From assembly GCF_000974425.1 (NCBI RefSeq), contig NZ_CP010429.1:3534001-3598000 (forward strand): a stretch of 64,000 nucleotides of DNA, given 5' to 3'. Origin of the DNA: Spirosoma radiotolerans. Lineage in GTDB: Bacteria; Bacteroidota; Bacteroidia; Cytophagales; Spirosomataceae. How positions within the stretch are numbered: position 1 is the first letter of the stretch; every line of letters starts with the position of its first letter. Position numbers and translations under genes: made by a program. Below are positions 43,194-51,806 of the stretch, one piece after another. The notes below the pieces were generated by a model. That model did not search any database, was not told where the DNA came from, and saw nothing but the letters and a program-made list of their open reading frames with translations.

Positions 43194-45740
43194 TTACTGA
43201 CGCGTCACTTTGCTGGCACCCGACGTTTCAGAGTCAAGTGAACCAACATGACCAAGTGTTGCGTGGCTGGCTCCGCTGGCATCTACCGACGCTTTATCGA
43301 TGTTCAGGCCTGTTGCTTCGATTTTACTGGCTCCACTCAAATCGGCTTCCAGTTGATCGACATGCCCCCGCAGCACAGCGTTGGATGCGCCCGATAATTG
43401 AATGGATAACTTCTCGACCGTTCCGTCGAAGACCGTCCGGCAGGCACCACTCATGTCGATGTCCAGGTTTTTATAATTGCCGAAACCAACAAGACTCGCT
43501 TTGGAAGCACCCGACAGTTTCAGTTCATCGATGTTTGGTACGGTGATAGTCAGGCCGACCCGTTTGCGGTTGTTCCAGTCGAACAAGCCTCCTTTCCGGT
43601 CAATTTTCACTTCCAGCGTGCTGCCGTTCACCCGAACGTCCATGTCGCTCATGTCATCCTCACGACCGTCGGCGATAACTTTAAACGTATCTCCTTTCCG
43701 GAACCGGACAACAAAGGCCCCCGCAATATCAACCTTCGAGAACGCCGTCACATTAAACTGGCGCGTATGGTCGCCGATGCGGTCGAAATCGTCGCCAAGT
43801 TCACTGGCTACGGCACTTTGTACATCGTCGGTCAGATCAGTCACGTCGTTGTCTTCATCATTGTCGCTATGATCTTTTTCGCGCGGGTAGTTGATACAGA
43901 CCAGCCCATCCTGCTTGGTAAACTTCCAGAGGCTGGACGACATCCGGTCCAATTCCCGTTCGCCAAACTCATTGCGGATGTAGCGGGCGAAGTCCTCGGT
44001 CATCCGGAATGGTTTCTCATATGGAATCATCAGGTCCATATCCAGGTCCTGCGCCCGGAAATGAGCTTTCGGTAATAACTCCATCGAATTATCGAACCGT
44101 ACAACCGAGTCTTTAATCGTGTAGGCGTAGCGTACCTGCCGGGCATTGGCTTGTGCTTCGGCGCGGGTGCGACCCTGCGCCCGAAACGACTGGACAAGGT
44201 TCAGCGTCGTGCCTTCATACCCTTTCAAATCAATTGATGGACGCGTATCCCAATTGTCCCCGTCATTGTCGACATCATTAAGGGCAAACATCGGGATGGC
44301 CGCCGGTACGGTCAGTATTTTGGTTTCTTCGACCGTTCCCCGGCGTTGAAAGCTGCTGATCAGGGGAGTTACCGTTCCGCCAAAAACAACCAGACCCACC
44401 AGCCAGATACCGCCCAATGTAAGGGCCGTTCGCGTCGAGATGACCGACCGTGTGGTGATCAGCATGATGCCCAGCACGGCCAGCGCGAAGGCAGGAATAA
44501 GCCCCACAACAATACCTGACAAGACCATCGGCGCCGTCACGTCGGCCCGAATCAGATCAGAAGGAAACCCGCCGGGGCCAATGGATGTACTTGACCATAT
44601 ACCAATGGCAGCCCCGATAAAGGCCAGGCAAGCGATCATGAAGGCGAAAGCCATTATAAGCATCAGCACCCCGGCAAAAACCCGGATCAGCGATACGACG
44701 CCGTTCAAAAGTGGTCCTAATGCCCGGCCCAGTCCGCCCAGAATGGTGGCAATGGCGCGAAAAGGGAACAGCAGAATCCGTGTCAGAGCGCTCTCGTTGT
44801 TGGCCGTTTCGTTAATATTCAGGTTTTGTTTAATGCTGTTCTCGATGTTGGACAGCGTGATGGGCTGCCCCTGCATTTCCATCTTTTCGGTAAGCGTATT
44901 AGCGGTCGGCGCAATCATCCAGAGAACCAGATACAGCAGGAAACCTACCCCAAAAAACACAATACCCAGCACAAACAACAACCGAACAATGCCCGTATCG
45001 ATGCCAAAGTAGGCGGCAATTCCGGAAGCAACGCCCCCCAGGACTTTATCTTCGGGGTTACGGAAAAACTTTTTGACGGTTTTATCATCTTCAATCGTTA
45101 CAACGCCGGGCAGCGCAATCCACATAGCAATGTAGACGATGAAAGTAAACCCACTCAGGCCACCGAAAAACCCATCGGGGCCATTGGAAGCACCACTCAG
45201 GGCCGGCAGACCGATGAACAGCCCGACAAAAATCAGCCGTACCCACACCACGTCCATGTTGAAATAGTGGGCTAGTCCGGCGCAGACGCCACCCAGTGTC
45301 TTCCGACGCAGGTCACGCACCAGGCGACGGGGCTCATACGACACCCCAGGGTTTGGTTGTGGGGCGAATGTAGTTGTCGTCGAGCCGTTTGCCGGATTGC
45401 CTTTTGCCTGCGCACTACCAGCCGATGTTGCCGAATGCCGACCACCGTTCGTAACCAGTACTTCTTCCTCCTCTACAGCTTCGAAATCAGCGACGGTACC
45501 CATGGCGGCCACGAGTTCATTCACATCGTCGAGCGACACGACCTGTTTGTCGGCTGCTTTCAGTTTAGCCAGCAGCTTTTCGGCAATCCGGTTTTCAATA
45601 TCCGTTACAATCTCCTGGCTGTCTTCGTAGGTTGAGAAATACTGCTGAACCGTAGACAGGTAATTTTTCAATTTGTCGTAGCCATCCTCTTCGATGTGGA
45701 AGATGACGCCACTAATATTAATACTGATGGTCTTTTTCAT
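43194..45740 (-). CDS. PspC-domain membrane protein with adhesin-like head domain
   Basis: An 848-residue inner-membrane protein. After an N-terminal cytoplasmic domain (1-80, FHIEEDGYDKLKNYL) come two PspC domains, marked by RRKTLGGVCAGLAHYFNMD near residue 145 and EDKVLGGVASGIAAYFGID near 235. Several further helices follow to about 460. The C-terminal 200 residues form a DUF2807 right-handed helix head (repeats of LSGASKA/LSGASNA type). The fusion suggests a stress sensor with a periplasmic or external head. It is co-transcribed behind a PadR regulator gene 36 bp upstream. Confidence 0.9.
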   Translation of the reverse strand: MKKTISINISGVIFHIEEDGYDKLKNYLSTVQQYFSTYEDSQEIVTDIENRIAEKLLAKLKAADKQVVSLDDVNELVAAMGTVADFEAVEEEEVLVTNGGRHSATSAGSAQAKGNPANGSTTTTFAPQPNPGVSYEPRRLVRDLRRKTLGGVCAGLAHYFNMDVVWVRLIFVGLFIGLPALSGASNGPDGFFGGLSGFTFIVYIAMWIALPGVVTIEDDKTVKKFFRNPEDKVLGGVASGIAAYFGIDTGIVRLLFVLGIVFFGVGFLLYLVLWMIAPTANTLTEKMEMQGQPITLSNIENSIKQNLNINETANNESALTRILLFPFRAIATILGGLGRALGPLLNGVVSLIRVFAGVLMLIMAFAFMIACLAFIGAAIGIWSSTSIGPGGFPSDLIRADVTAPMVLSGIVVGLIPAFALAVLGIMLITTRSVISTRTALTLGGIWLVGLVVFGGTVTPLISSFQRRGTVEETKILTVPAAIPMFALNDVDNDGDNWDTRPSIDLKGYEGTTLNLVQSFRAQGRTRAEAQANARQVRYAYTIKDSVVRFDNSMELLPKAHFRAQDLDMDLMIPYEKPFRMTEDFARYIRNEFGERELDRMSSSLWKFTKQDGLVCINYPREKDHSDNDEDNDVTDLTDDVQSAVASELGDDFDRIGDHTRQFNVTAFSKVDIAGAFVVRFRKGDTFKVIADGREDDMSDMDVRVNGSTLEVKIDRKGGLFDWNNRKRVGLTITVPNIDELKLSGASKASLVGFGNYKNLDIDMSGACRTVFDGTVEKLSIQLSGASNAVLRGHVDQLEADLSGASKIEATGLNIDKASVDASGASHATLGHVGSLDSETSGASKVTRQ

Positions 45741-45776
45741 TGCGGTCCGACGTTGCGGTTTTATGAAGGGAATAGG

Positions 45777-46184
45777 TTAAGCGTTGGCTGGAGGGATGGT
45801 TGAATCGGCTGAGGGCGAAACGGCAACAGCACCATTCGTGAGCTTTTTATGGAGATCAACTTTTCCAATGATCGCATTAACAGATTCGGCAAGTTCCTGC
45901 CAGGTGTCGTTGAGGGATTCCAGCGAATTGCGGCCAAGATCGGTTAGAATATAATACTTACGTGGCGGCCCCGACGTAGATTCTACCCATTTGTAATCGA
46001 GCAGACCGGCATTTTTCAAGCGGGTTAACAGCGGGTACAGTGTGCCCTCTACAACCATGATTCTGGCGGAAGTCAGCTCGTCGAGCATATCGGAGGCATA
46101 TATTTCACCCCTCGATATGATGTGCAAAATGCAGAATTCCAGAATTCCCTTCCGCATTTGCACCTGAGCATTTTCTATATTCAT
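45777..46184 (-). CDS. PadR-family transcriptional regulator
   Basis: A 135-residue winged-helix repressor. The conserved opening MRKGILEFCILHIISRGEIYASDML and the wing region VEGTLYPLLTRLKNAGLLDY with PPRKYYILTDLG are typical of the PadR family. It is the first gene of an operon with the PspC protein, 36 bp apart, a pairing found often in Bacteroidota. Its own promoter carries three GGTAC elements and a perfect palindrome over the -33 box, so it probably represses its own operon until a membrane signal is sensed. Confidence 0.9.
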   Translation of the reverse strand: MNIENAQVQMRKGILEFCILHIISRGEIYASDMLDELTSARIMVVEGTLYPLLTRLKNAGLLDYKWVESTSGPPRKYYILTDLGRNSLESLNDTWQELAESVNAIIGKVDLHKKLTNGAVAVSPSADSTIPPANA

Positions 46185-46215
46185 TGGTGTATTTGATTTC
46201 GTTAATTTCTTGTAT

Positions 46216-46254
46216 CAAAGGTACAATAAGGTACTATGCGATGCAAGGTACCTT
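46216..46254 (-). promoter_or_regulatory. Self-regulated promoter of the PadR-PspC operon
   Basis: On the minus strand TTG (46246-46244) and TACCTTTG (46223-46216) are 20 bases apart, a good Bacteroidota promoter. GGTAC occurs at 46220-46224, 46230-46234 and 46247-46251, and AAGGTACCTT at 46245-46254 is a perfect 10-bp palindrome over the -33 box. These are candidate PadR operators. Confidence 0.6.
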
Positions 46255-46597
46255 ATATTTTTTATCCATATTTCGGTATTAATGGCAAAAAAGTGAGGAT
46301 GAGTGGTAGTACAATTATGAATTGAGTACGTGTAATAGTCTCTCAATTTTGTACATCTCCTCACGCTATCCAGAAAAGTCTTTTATTTCGTAATACTGAG
46401 CGTCAAGAGTCAACGTCCATTTTCGTATCAGCCTATAGCCCTTATTCGCCTAATCGGCAAACTCGACGGCTCCCTTGAAAGCCTTGTGTGGCTTCTTCGT
46501 GGATTAGCTCATATGGTAGAAAAGGGGTATCTTCACCCGCTATTTGTCGGCCATCTGATTCCTGTCGGCTTACAGAAAGACGACTCCCTTATCCTCG
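46255..46597. other. Gene-free region ahead of the four-PAS kinase
   Basis: No gene or RNA was recognised between the PadR promoter and the histidine kinase start. The right part must hold the kinase promoter, but no strong TAnnTTTG box was identified. Confidence 0.35.
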
Positions 46598-48958
46598 ATG
46601 CTTACTGCTACCCAAACAGCTATACAGGAAGAAAATGACCGACTGAAGCACCAGATCGAGCAATTACAAGCCGTTCTGAACAACATTACAACCGGCGTCT
46701 CCCTGCTGGAGCCACTCTACGACAAGACTGGCCAGATCGTTGACTTCAGGAACATCGTCATCAACGACTATAACGCCCGTCGTTTTGGGAAGTCTATTCA
46801 GGAGTTAACGGATGGGCGGGGCGTAGGCGAGTTGTTCCCTGGCTGGCAAGAAACCGAAAACTTTGCGATTTACCGACGGGTTTTTAACGATGAACAGCCG
46901 CGCACGTTCGATACCTTTTACGATCAATTTGGGCTACGAAGCTGGCTGGAGGTGGAGGTTCGCCGGCTGGGGGTGGGTGTGCTGGTTAGCTTCAGGGACA
47001 TCACAGCCCTGCACGAGTCGGAGCAAAAACAACGCGAGCAGGCCGAGTTACTACAGGCCGTATTCAACAACGCGTATGTGGGTATAGCCGTGTATGAGCC
47101 CGTCCTGGATGAGGAGGGGCAAGTGACCGATTTTCGATTCCAGTTCACCAACCCTACTGCTTTCCGCTTGCCGAATCTTACCCAGGAAAATACAGCGGGA
47201 CGTTTGTCATCGGAGATTTATCCAGATTACAAAGAGCGGGGGTTGTTTCAGGAACACCGTAGCGTGTATCAAACTGGCCAGCCGCTACGACTGGAGAAGT
47301 ATTATCCGGAGTTTAAAATCTGGGTTGACGTGTCCATCACCAAATTGGGGATGGGAATTATGCACACCTTTGCCGACATTACGGAGCGCAAGCAAATCGA
47401 GTCGCAATTGAAGTACCAGGCCGATACGTTCCAGGCCGTTTTAGGGGCTGTCACGCATGGGCTGAATGTGTTTCAGATCATCTGGGATGAGACTGGCCAG
47501 TTAGCCGATCTGCGCTATGAGTTTGTCTCGGATCAGATGTTGCGTGATACGGGGCTGAGCCGTGAGCAGGTCATTGGTAATACCCTGATAACCCTGTTCC
47601 CCACAGCCAGACAGTCATCCTACTGGCCAGCCTACCAAGCGGCTCTGCAAACCGACGAACCCCAGCGATTCGAAGAATTCTACCAGTATGATGGCTACAA
47701 GAATTACATCATCGGCGAAGTATGCCGGGCTAATCATAACCGACTGATTACGACCTACCGGATTATCAATGATCTGAAAGCCGCTCAGTGGCAGGCCGAG
47801 CAGCAGGCGGAGCTAATCCGATCGGTACTGGATGGATCGCCGAACGCGGTCATTGCGTTCGATGCCGTCCGTGACCAGGCCGGCACCCTGATTGATCTGC
47901 GGTATGTATTGCAAAACGAAGTCAATCGCCAGCGCGTTGGTCGGTCGGATGAGCAACTGCTGGGCCAAACCATGCGGTCATTCTTTCCCGATGTCGTTGA
48001 ATTGGGGCTCCTTGACGGCTATCGGCGGGTCATCGAGACAGGGCAGCCCTGGCACTGGGAAGGGGCCTATACTTACCCTAATCGTAGCGGCTGGTTTGGG
48101 TATACGGCCGTTAAACGGGGAGACGGCATGGTGTTGACCGTACAGGACAAAACGCTTGAACATGAGGCTCAGCAGCATATTGAAGCGGCCAACAGGACAC
48201 TCATAAAGTCCAACGAGAACCTGCAAAGTTTTGCCTATGTGGCCAGCCATGATTTACAGGAACCCCTGCGTAAAATCCATTCCTTTAGCAACATCCTGCT
48301 ACAACAACACGCCACGGAGTTGTCGACGGAAGCAAGCGAAATGCTGCAACGCATGCAGGCGGCTTCCGACCGTATGTCGGGCCTTATCCGGGATATACTG
48401 GCCCTGTCCCGCCTAGCCACCCAGCAGCAAACCTTTCAACCGGTTGAGTTGGAAAATCTGGTGCACGAAGTACTGATGGACCTGGAAGCGGTCGTTATTG
48501 ACAAAGACGCAGCTGTTGACGTCGCCAGTTTACCGACTGTCATGGGCGATGCGCTGCAACTGCGCCAGCTTTTTCAGAACTTACTAAGTAACGCCCTGAA
48601 ATTTACGCAAGCGGGCCGGAGGCCCCAGGTGCGGGTCACTTGCGAACTCCGCTCGCCAAATAAAGTGCCTGACAACGAACAGCTGACAGCAATACCCGCT
48701 CATTTGGCAGCCGAAGCCGTTGCCTCGTTCTGGGCCATTTCAGTCGCCGATAACGGCATCGGTTTTGATGCAAAAAAGTATGGCGATCGTGTTTTCGGTA
48801 CGTTTCAGCGCCTACACGGCCGCACCAGTAACTACAGTGGTACGGGCATTGGTCTGGCTATCGTCAAGAAAGTAGTCGACAACCACCGTGGGGAAATCAC
48901 CGTCTGGAGCCGGGAGGGCGAAGGGGCTACGTTTACCGTTTATCTACCCGTTTCATAA
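46598..48958 (+). CDS. Four-PAS cytoplasmic sensor histidine kinase
   Basis: A 786-residue soluble kinase without transmembrane helices. Four PAS-like units follow one another (starts near residues 22, 150, 277 and 404), each opening with a (L/F)QAV-type helix and carrying the shared pattern E/D-P-x-x-D-x-x-G-Q. The HisKA domain has the phosphorylated His in YVASHDLQEPLRK near residue 545, and the ATPase domain has NLLSNALKF, DNGIGFDAKK and GTGIGLAIVKK. The unit-to-unit similarity points to internal duplication. No response regulator is adjacent, so it is an orphan kinase. Ligands are unknown. Confidence 0.92.
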   Translation: MLTATQTAIQEENDRLKHQIEQLQAVLNNITTGVSLLEPLYDKTGQIVDFRNIVINDYNARRFGKSIQELTDGRGVGELFPGWQETENFAIYRRVFNDEQPRTFDTFYDQFGLRSWLEVEVRRLGVGVLVSFRDITALHESEQKQREQAELLQAVFNNAYVGIAVYEPVLDEEGQVTDFRFQFTNPTAFRLPNLTQENTAGRLSSEIYPDYKERGLFQEHRSVYQTGQPLRLEKYYPEFKIWVDVSITKLGMGIMHTFADITERKQIESQLKYQADTFQAVLGAVTHGLNVFQIIWDETGQLADLRYEFVSDQMLRDTGLSREQVIGNTLITLFPTARQSSYWPAYQAALQTDEPQRFEEFYQYDGYKNYIIGEVCRANHNRLITTYRIINDLKAAQWQAEQQAELIRSVLDGSPNAVIAFDAVRDQAGTLIDLRYVLQNEVNRQRVGRSDEQLLGQTMRSFFPDVVELGLLDGYRRVIETGQPWHWEGAYTYPNRSGWFGYTAVKRGDGMVLTVQDKTLEHEAQQHIEAANRTLIKSNENLQSFAYVASHDLQEPLRKIHSFSNILLQQHATELSTEASEMLQRMQAASDRMSGLIRDILALSRLATQQQTFQPVELENLVHEVLMDLEAVVIDKDAAVDVASLPTVMGDALQLRQLFQNLLSNALKFTQAGRRPQVRVTCELRSPNKVPDNEQLTAIPAHLAAEAVASFWAISVADNGIGFDAKKYGDRVFGTFQRLHGRTSNYSGTGIGLAIVKKVVDNHRGEITVWSREGEGATFTVYLPVS

Positions 48959-48989
48959 ACGCGTTGCACGAACCAACCGAACCGGAGGC

Positions 48990-49481
48990 TCAGGCTTTCT
49001 GACCTAAGCGCCATCCTGCACGCTGGTCAGCCGATTGAGGAGGCCCTGTAACGAGATTATCTGCTACGACACCAGTGGTGAAGGCATAGATCCCCTTGTG
49101 CATCAAGTCGATAAGTTGCTCATCCGCAGGCCAGCTCCAGGGTAGCGCACCCACACCGGTGGCATTCTCCAGAGTTTGATCGTTGAGTAACCGCAGGTTC
49201 ATGAACAAAAACGAGCTTACCGGCCCTCTAATGCCGTGTTGAGCCATTACGCCCCGAACGATTCCTAACACGATCCCCTGCCCCCAGTGCATGGTCCAGT
49301 TGAGTCCTAGCCGCTGCTGGTCGGGTTTGTGAGGAAGACGAAGTAACCGCTCCAGGGTGTGAGCCGGTACGTACGAGTTGGGACGATTGGTTACTAACTG
49401 CTCCAGTTTCTCGGCTAGTGTCATGGCAGCTACTCCGGCCAGTCCCGCAACCAGACCACCCAGTACGGCTTTCGTTTTCAT
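48990..49481 (-). CDS. Small membrane-associated hypothetical protein
   Basis: A 163-residue protein with a glycine-rich N-terminal helix (GGLVAGLAGVAAMTLAEKLEQ) and weaker hydrophobic stretches near HWGQGIVLGIVRGVMA and HKGIYAFTTGVVADNL. The opening resembles small inner-membrane proteins of the YagU/DUF1440 kind, but the match is loose and I do not assign a family. It converges with the four-PAS kinase gene. Confidence 0.6.
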   Translation of the reverse strand: MKTKAVLGGLVAGLAGVAAMTLAEKLEQLVTNRPNSYVPAHTLERLLRLPHKPDQQRLGLNWTMHWGQGIVLGIVRGVMAQHGIRGPVSSFLFMNLRLLNDQTLENATGVGALPWSWPADEQLIDLMHKGIYAFTTGVVADNLVTGPPQSADQRAGWRLGQKA

Positions 49482-49735
49482 AGTATTTAAAGATTAATAA
49501 AGGTTTTGTCCAAAACTGCGCCTACATCGATCAGTTGGGCATAAGCGAAACACTTTACCAAAGCAAACGGCAGCAAAAAGGGCTAATTATGAGGTTATGG
49601 TGTTAATTGGCGGCTTGATGAGGTGGCTACGAGTAGATGTGGCGCTCCAACTCGCCTGAGCAGTCCAACTCAATCGTCACGTTTCCTTTTAGTAGAATAC
49701 CGTTTAACTTAGCTTCACTACCCTTTACGCTCCTG

Positions 49736-50755
49736 ATGCTGAACAGAAGAGAATTGCTTACAAACGCCCTGGTAGCAGCTGGTGGACTGGTTTCATCGGC
49801 GTATGGCTGGCCAGTGACTGCGCAACAGACCAAGAAAATTGGCATTCAGACCTATTCCATCCGCCGGGAATTAAAGCAGGATATGATCGGCTCCCTGAAA
49901 GCGTTGAAGGCCATCGGCTTTTCCCATGTGGAACTCTATGGCTATCAACAGCAAGACAAAAAGGGCTCTATCTTGGGCTATTCGTTAACCGATTATCGCA
50001 AAATCCTGGAAGACATTGGCTTAGAGCCAACCAGTTCTCACCTGGAACCACCCCTGCAAAGCGTTTACAAATTTGGCGATGGTGGTGGCTCAGGCAAAGG
50101 GGAGCGCAGCATCCAGATACAACCCTACACCAAACAGAATATCCCGGCCATTATTGATTTTTGGAAACGAGCCATTGCCGATCATCAGGCCTTAGGCGTT
50201 CCAGTGATGGTACAACCGGCAATGCCCATTGTCAATACAGTGGATGACGCTAAACGGGTTTGTGACGTCTTTAACCAAACCGGTGAACTCGCCAAACAGG
50301 CCAACCTGCGGTGGGGCTACCACAACCATAGTGCGGAGTTCAAACGGATTGGACTAAAGCGGGGCCAGGATTGGTCCTCGGAGATGGCCATCACTCCAAC
50401 CTCTTACCCTAGCGAAATCTTCTATGATTTTTTGTTGACCCATACCGACCCTGCCCTGGTTTTTTTTGAAATGGATGTGTATTGGGCCGTCATGGGCCAG
50501 TGTGACCCAGTCAGCTATTTCAACCGCTACCCTGGCCGCTTTCCGCTTTTGCATATCAAAGACCGGGACATTCTGGGTTCAACGGGGTTTATGAACTTTG
50601 CTAACATCTTTACGGCCGGTTATGCCAAAGGTGGTCTGGAACGATATTATGTCGAGCTTGAATACCCGAATCCAAGTAGTAGTTCTTCGGTATCCCAATT
50701 AGAAGCGGTGAAGAGGTCCTATTCGTATGTGAATCAAGCTCCGTTTGTAAAATAG
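49736..50755 (+). CDS. Sugar phosphate isomerase/epimerase, exported
   Basis: A 339-residue TIM-barrel protein of the xylose-isomerase-like AP-endonuclease 2 superfamily. It starts with a twin-arginine-like signal (NRRELLTNALVAAGGL), so it is probably exported folded. The barrel follows with IGIQTYSIRRELKQD, the metal-site WGYHNHSAEFK, FEMDVYWAVMGQ and LLHIKDRD. Such secreted isomerase/epimerases are frequent in Cytophagales, with substrates mostly unknown. The ATG at 49736 was chosen because the upstream frame lies ahead of the signal peptide. Confidence 0.85.
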   Translation: MLNRRELLTNALVAAGGLVSSAYGWPVTAQQTKKIGIQTYSIRRELKQDMIGSLKALKAIGFSHVELYGYQQQDKKGSILGYSLTDYRKILEDIGLEPTSSHLEPPLQSVYKFGDGGGSGKGERSIQIQPYTKQNIPAIIDFWKRAIADHQALGVPVMVQPAMPIVNTVDDAKRVCDVFNQTGELAKQANLRWGYHNHSAEFKRIGLKRGQDWSSEMAITPTSYPSEIFYDFLLTHTDPALVFFEMDVYWAVMGQCDPVSYFNRYPGRFPLLHIKDRDILGSTGFMNFANIFTAGYAKGGLERYYVELEYPNPSSSSSVSQLEAVKRSYSYVNQAPFVK

Positions 50756-50823
50756 ACACCTATCAACTAAGGGGATACTTCTTCGGTAGGCTCCCAGGGC
50801 GTATTAACTGGGTTGGTTATTTC

Positions 50824-51753
50824 CTACGGAACGCGGTTGGTGTCTGCCTTTATACGGATTAGTTCGCCCAATAATCGAGTTCGGTTGGCCAGTTCAGGCT
50901 TACCCAGCCGTTCAGCCAGACGGGCGACAGCCAGGTTTAGTGTATCGATTTCCGTTTCGCGACCGTGGTTAATGTCAACCAGGGTAGAAATCAGCTGGCC
51001 ATCGGAACGTTGACTGATCTGCAGCAGTCGCTGTTCTACGGCCTCCCGGTTTAGGTTGATGCCCACTTCTTCGGCCACAGCCACACATTCGTCGATGATC
51101 TCACCAGCCAACGCCAGCGCTGGCACATTCCGGTGAAAAATGCCATTATCGATCCCCAGCAGTGGGCAGATGGCATTGAAAACACAGTTGGTGATCACTT
51201 TTTCCCAGATAGTCTGCTGAATGGCTCGCTCGGCGCGGAACGGGAACTGGGGTGTACTCATCTGTTCGACAAGTGCTGTCAGTATGGATTCATGGCCCTG
51301 AACTACCCCAATTGCCGAAGCCGCAACGGGCTTATAGCTCACCACATGCGGAGCCTGCACCTGACTAGTCGCCAATAACACGCACCGATACACGGCAGGG
51401 AAACCGGCGTCTAAAAACGGCTCTTCGATACCCAGCCCGTTTTGCAGCAAAACCAGGGGCGACTGACCTGTCTTTCCTCTTAATCGCTGGGCCAGCTCCG
51501 GGTTGCCGAACGATTTGCTGGTCAGCAACACAAGGCCGTTCAAAAGGCCCACCTGTTCCAGGGTGCGGATGGGAACAGACGCTGTCACGGCTGTACCATC
51601 GCTGAGCTCAACGGTAATACTGGTTTCTTCGGTTTCCGGGACGCTCCCTTTCCGACCGTGCAGCAACATGACTTCTTTGCCGGACTGCTTCAGCAGCACA
51701 GCTAAGGTCATACCAATAGCGCCGGCTCCAATTATATAAACAGGGTTTTCCAT
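50824..51753 (-). CDS. panE: 2-dehydropantoate 2-reductase family protein
   Basis: A 309-residue NADPH-dependent reductase of the ketopantoate reductase family, which makes pantoate for coenzyme A. The Rossmann motif GAGAIGM is at residues 9-15, and the catalytic region includes IWEKVITNCVFNAICPLLG with the conserved Lys and Asn. The C-terminal helical domain is complete. Family members with other substrates are common in Bacteroidota, so the pantoate role is likely but not certain. It is on the same strand as the CocE/NonD hydrolase gene, 54 bp downstream. Confidence 0.82.
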   Translation of the reverse strand: MENPVYIIGAGAIGMTLAVLLKQSGKEVMLLHGRKGSVPETEETSITVELSDGTAVTASVPIRTLEQVGLLNGLVLLTSKSFGNPELAQRLRGKTGQSPLVLLQNGLGIEEPFLDAGFPAVYRCVLLATSQVQAPHVVSYKPVAASAIGVVQGHESILTALVEQMSTPQFPFRAERAIQQTIWEKVITNCVFNAICPLLGIDNGIFHRNVPALALAGEIIDECVAVAEEVGINLNREAVEQRLLQISQRSDGQLISTLVDINHGRETEIDTLNLAVARLAERLGKPELANRTRLLGELIRIKADTNRVP

Positions 51754-51806
51754 GAGCGGTGGGTTGTCTCGGTCAAGAAACGACCAGGCTTGTTAAGGTG
51801 ATTTGT

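Noticed and set aside
44440..45012. Plus-strand 190-residue frame over the PspC gene
   Set aside because: Antisense of the transmembrane part; no domain.
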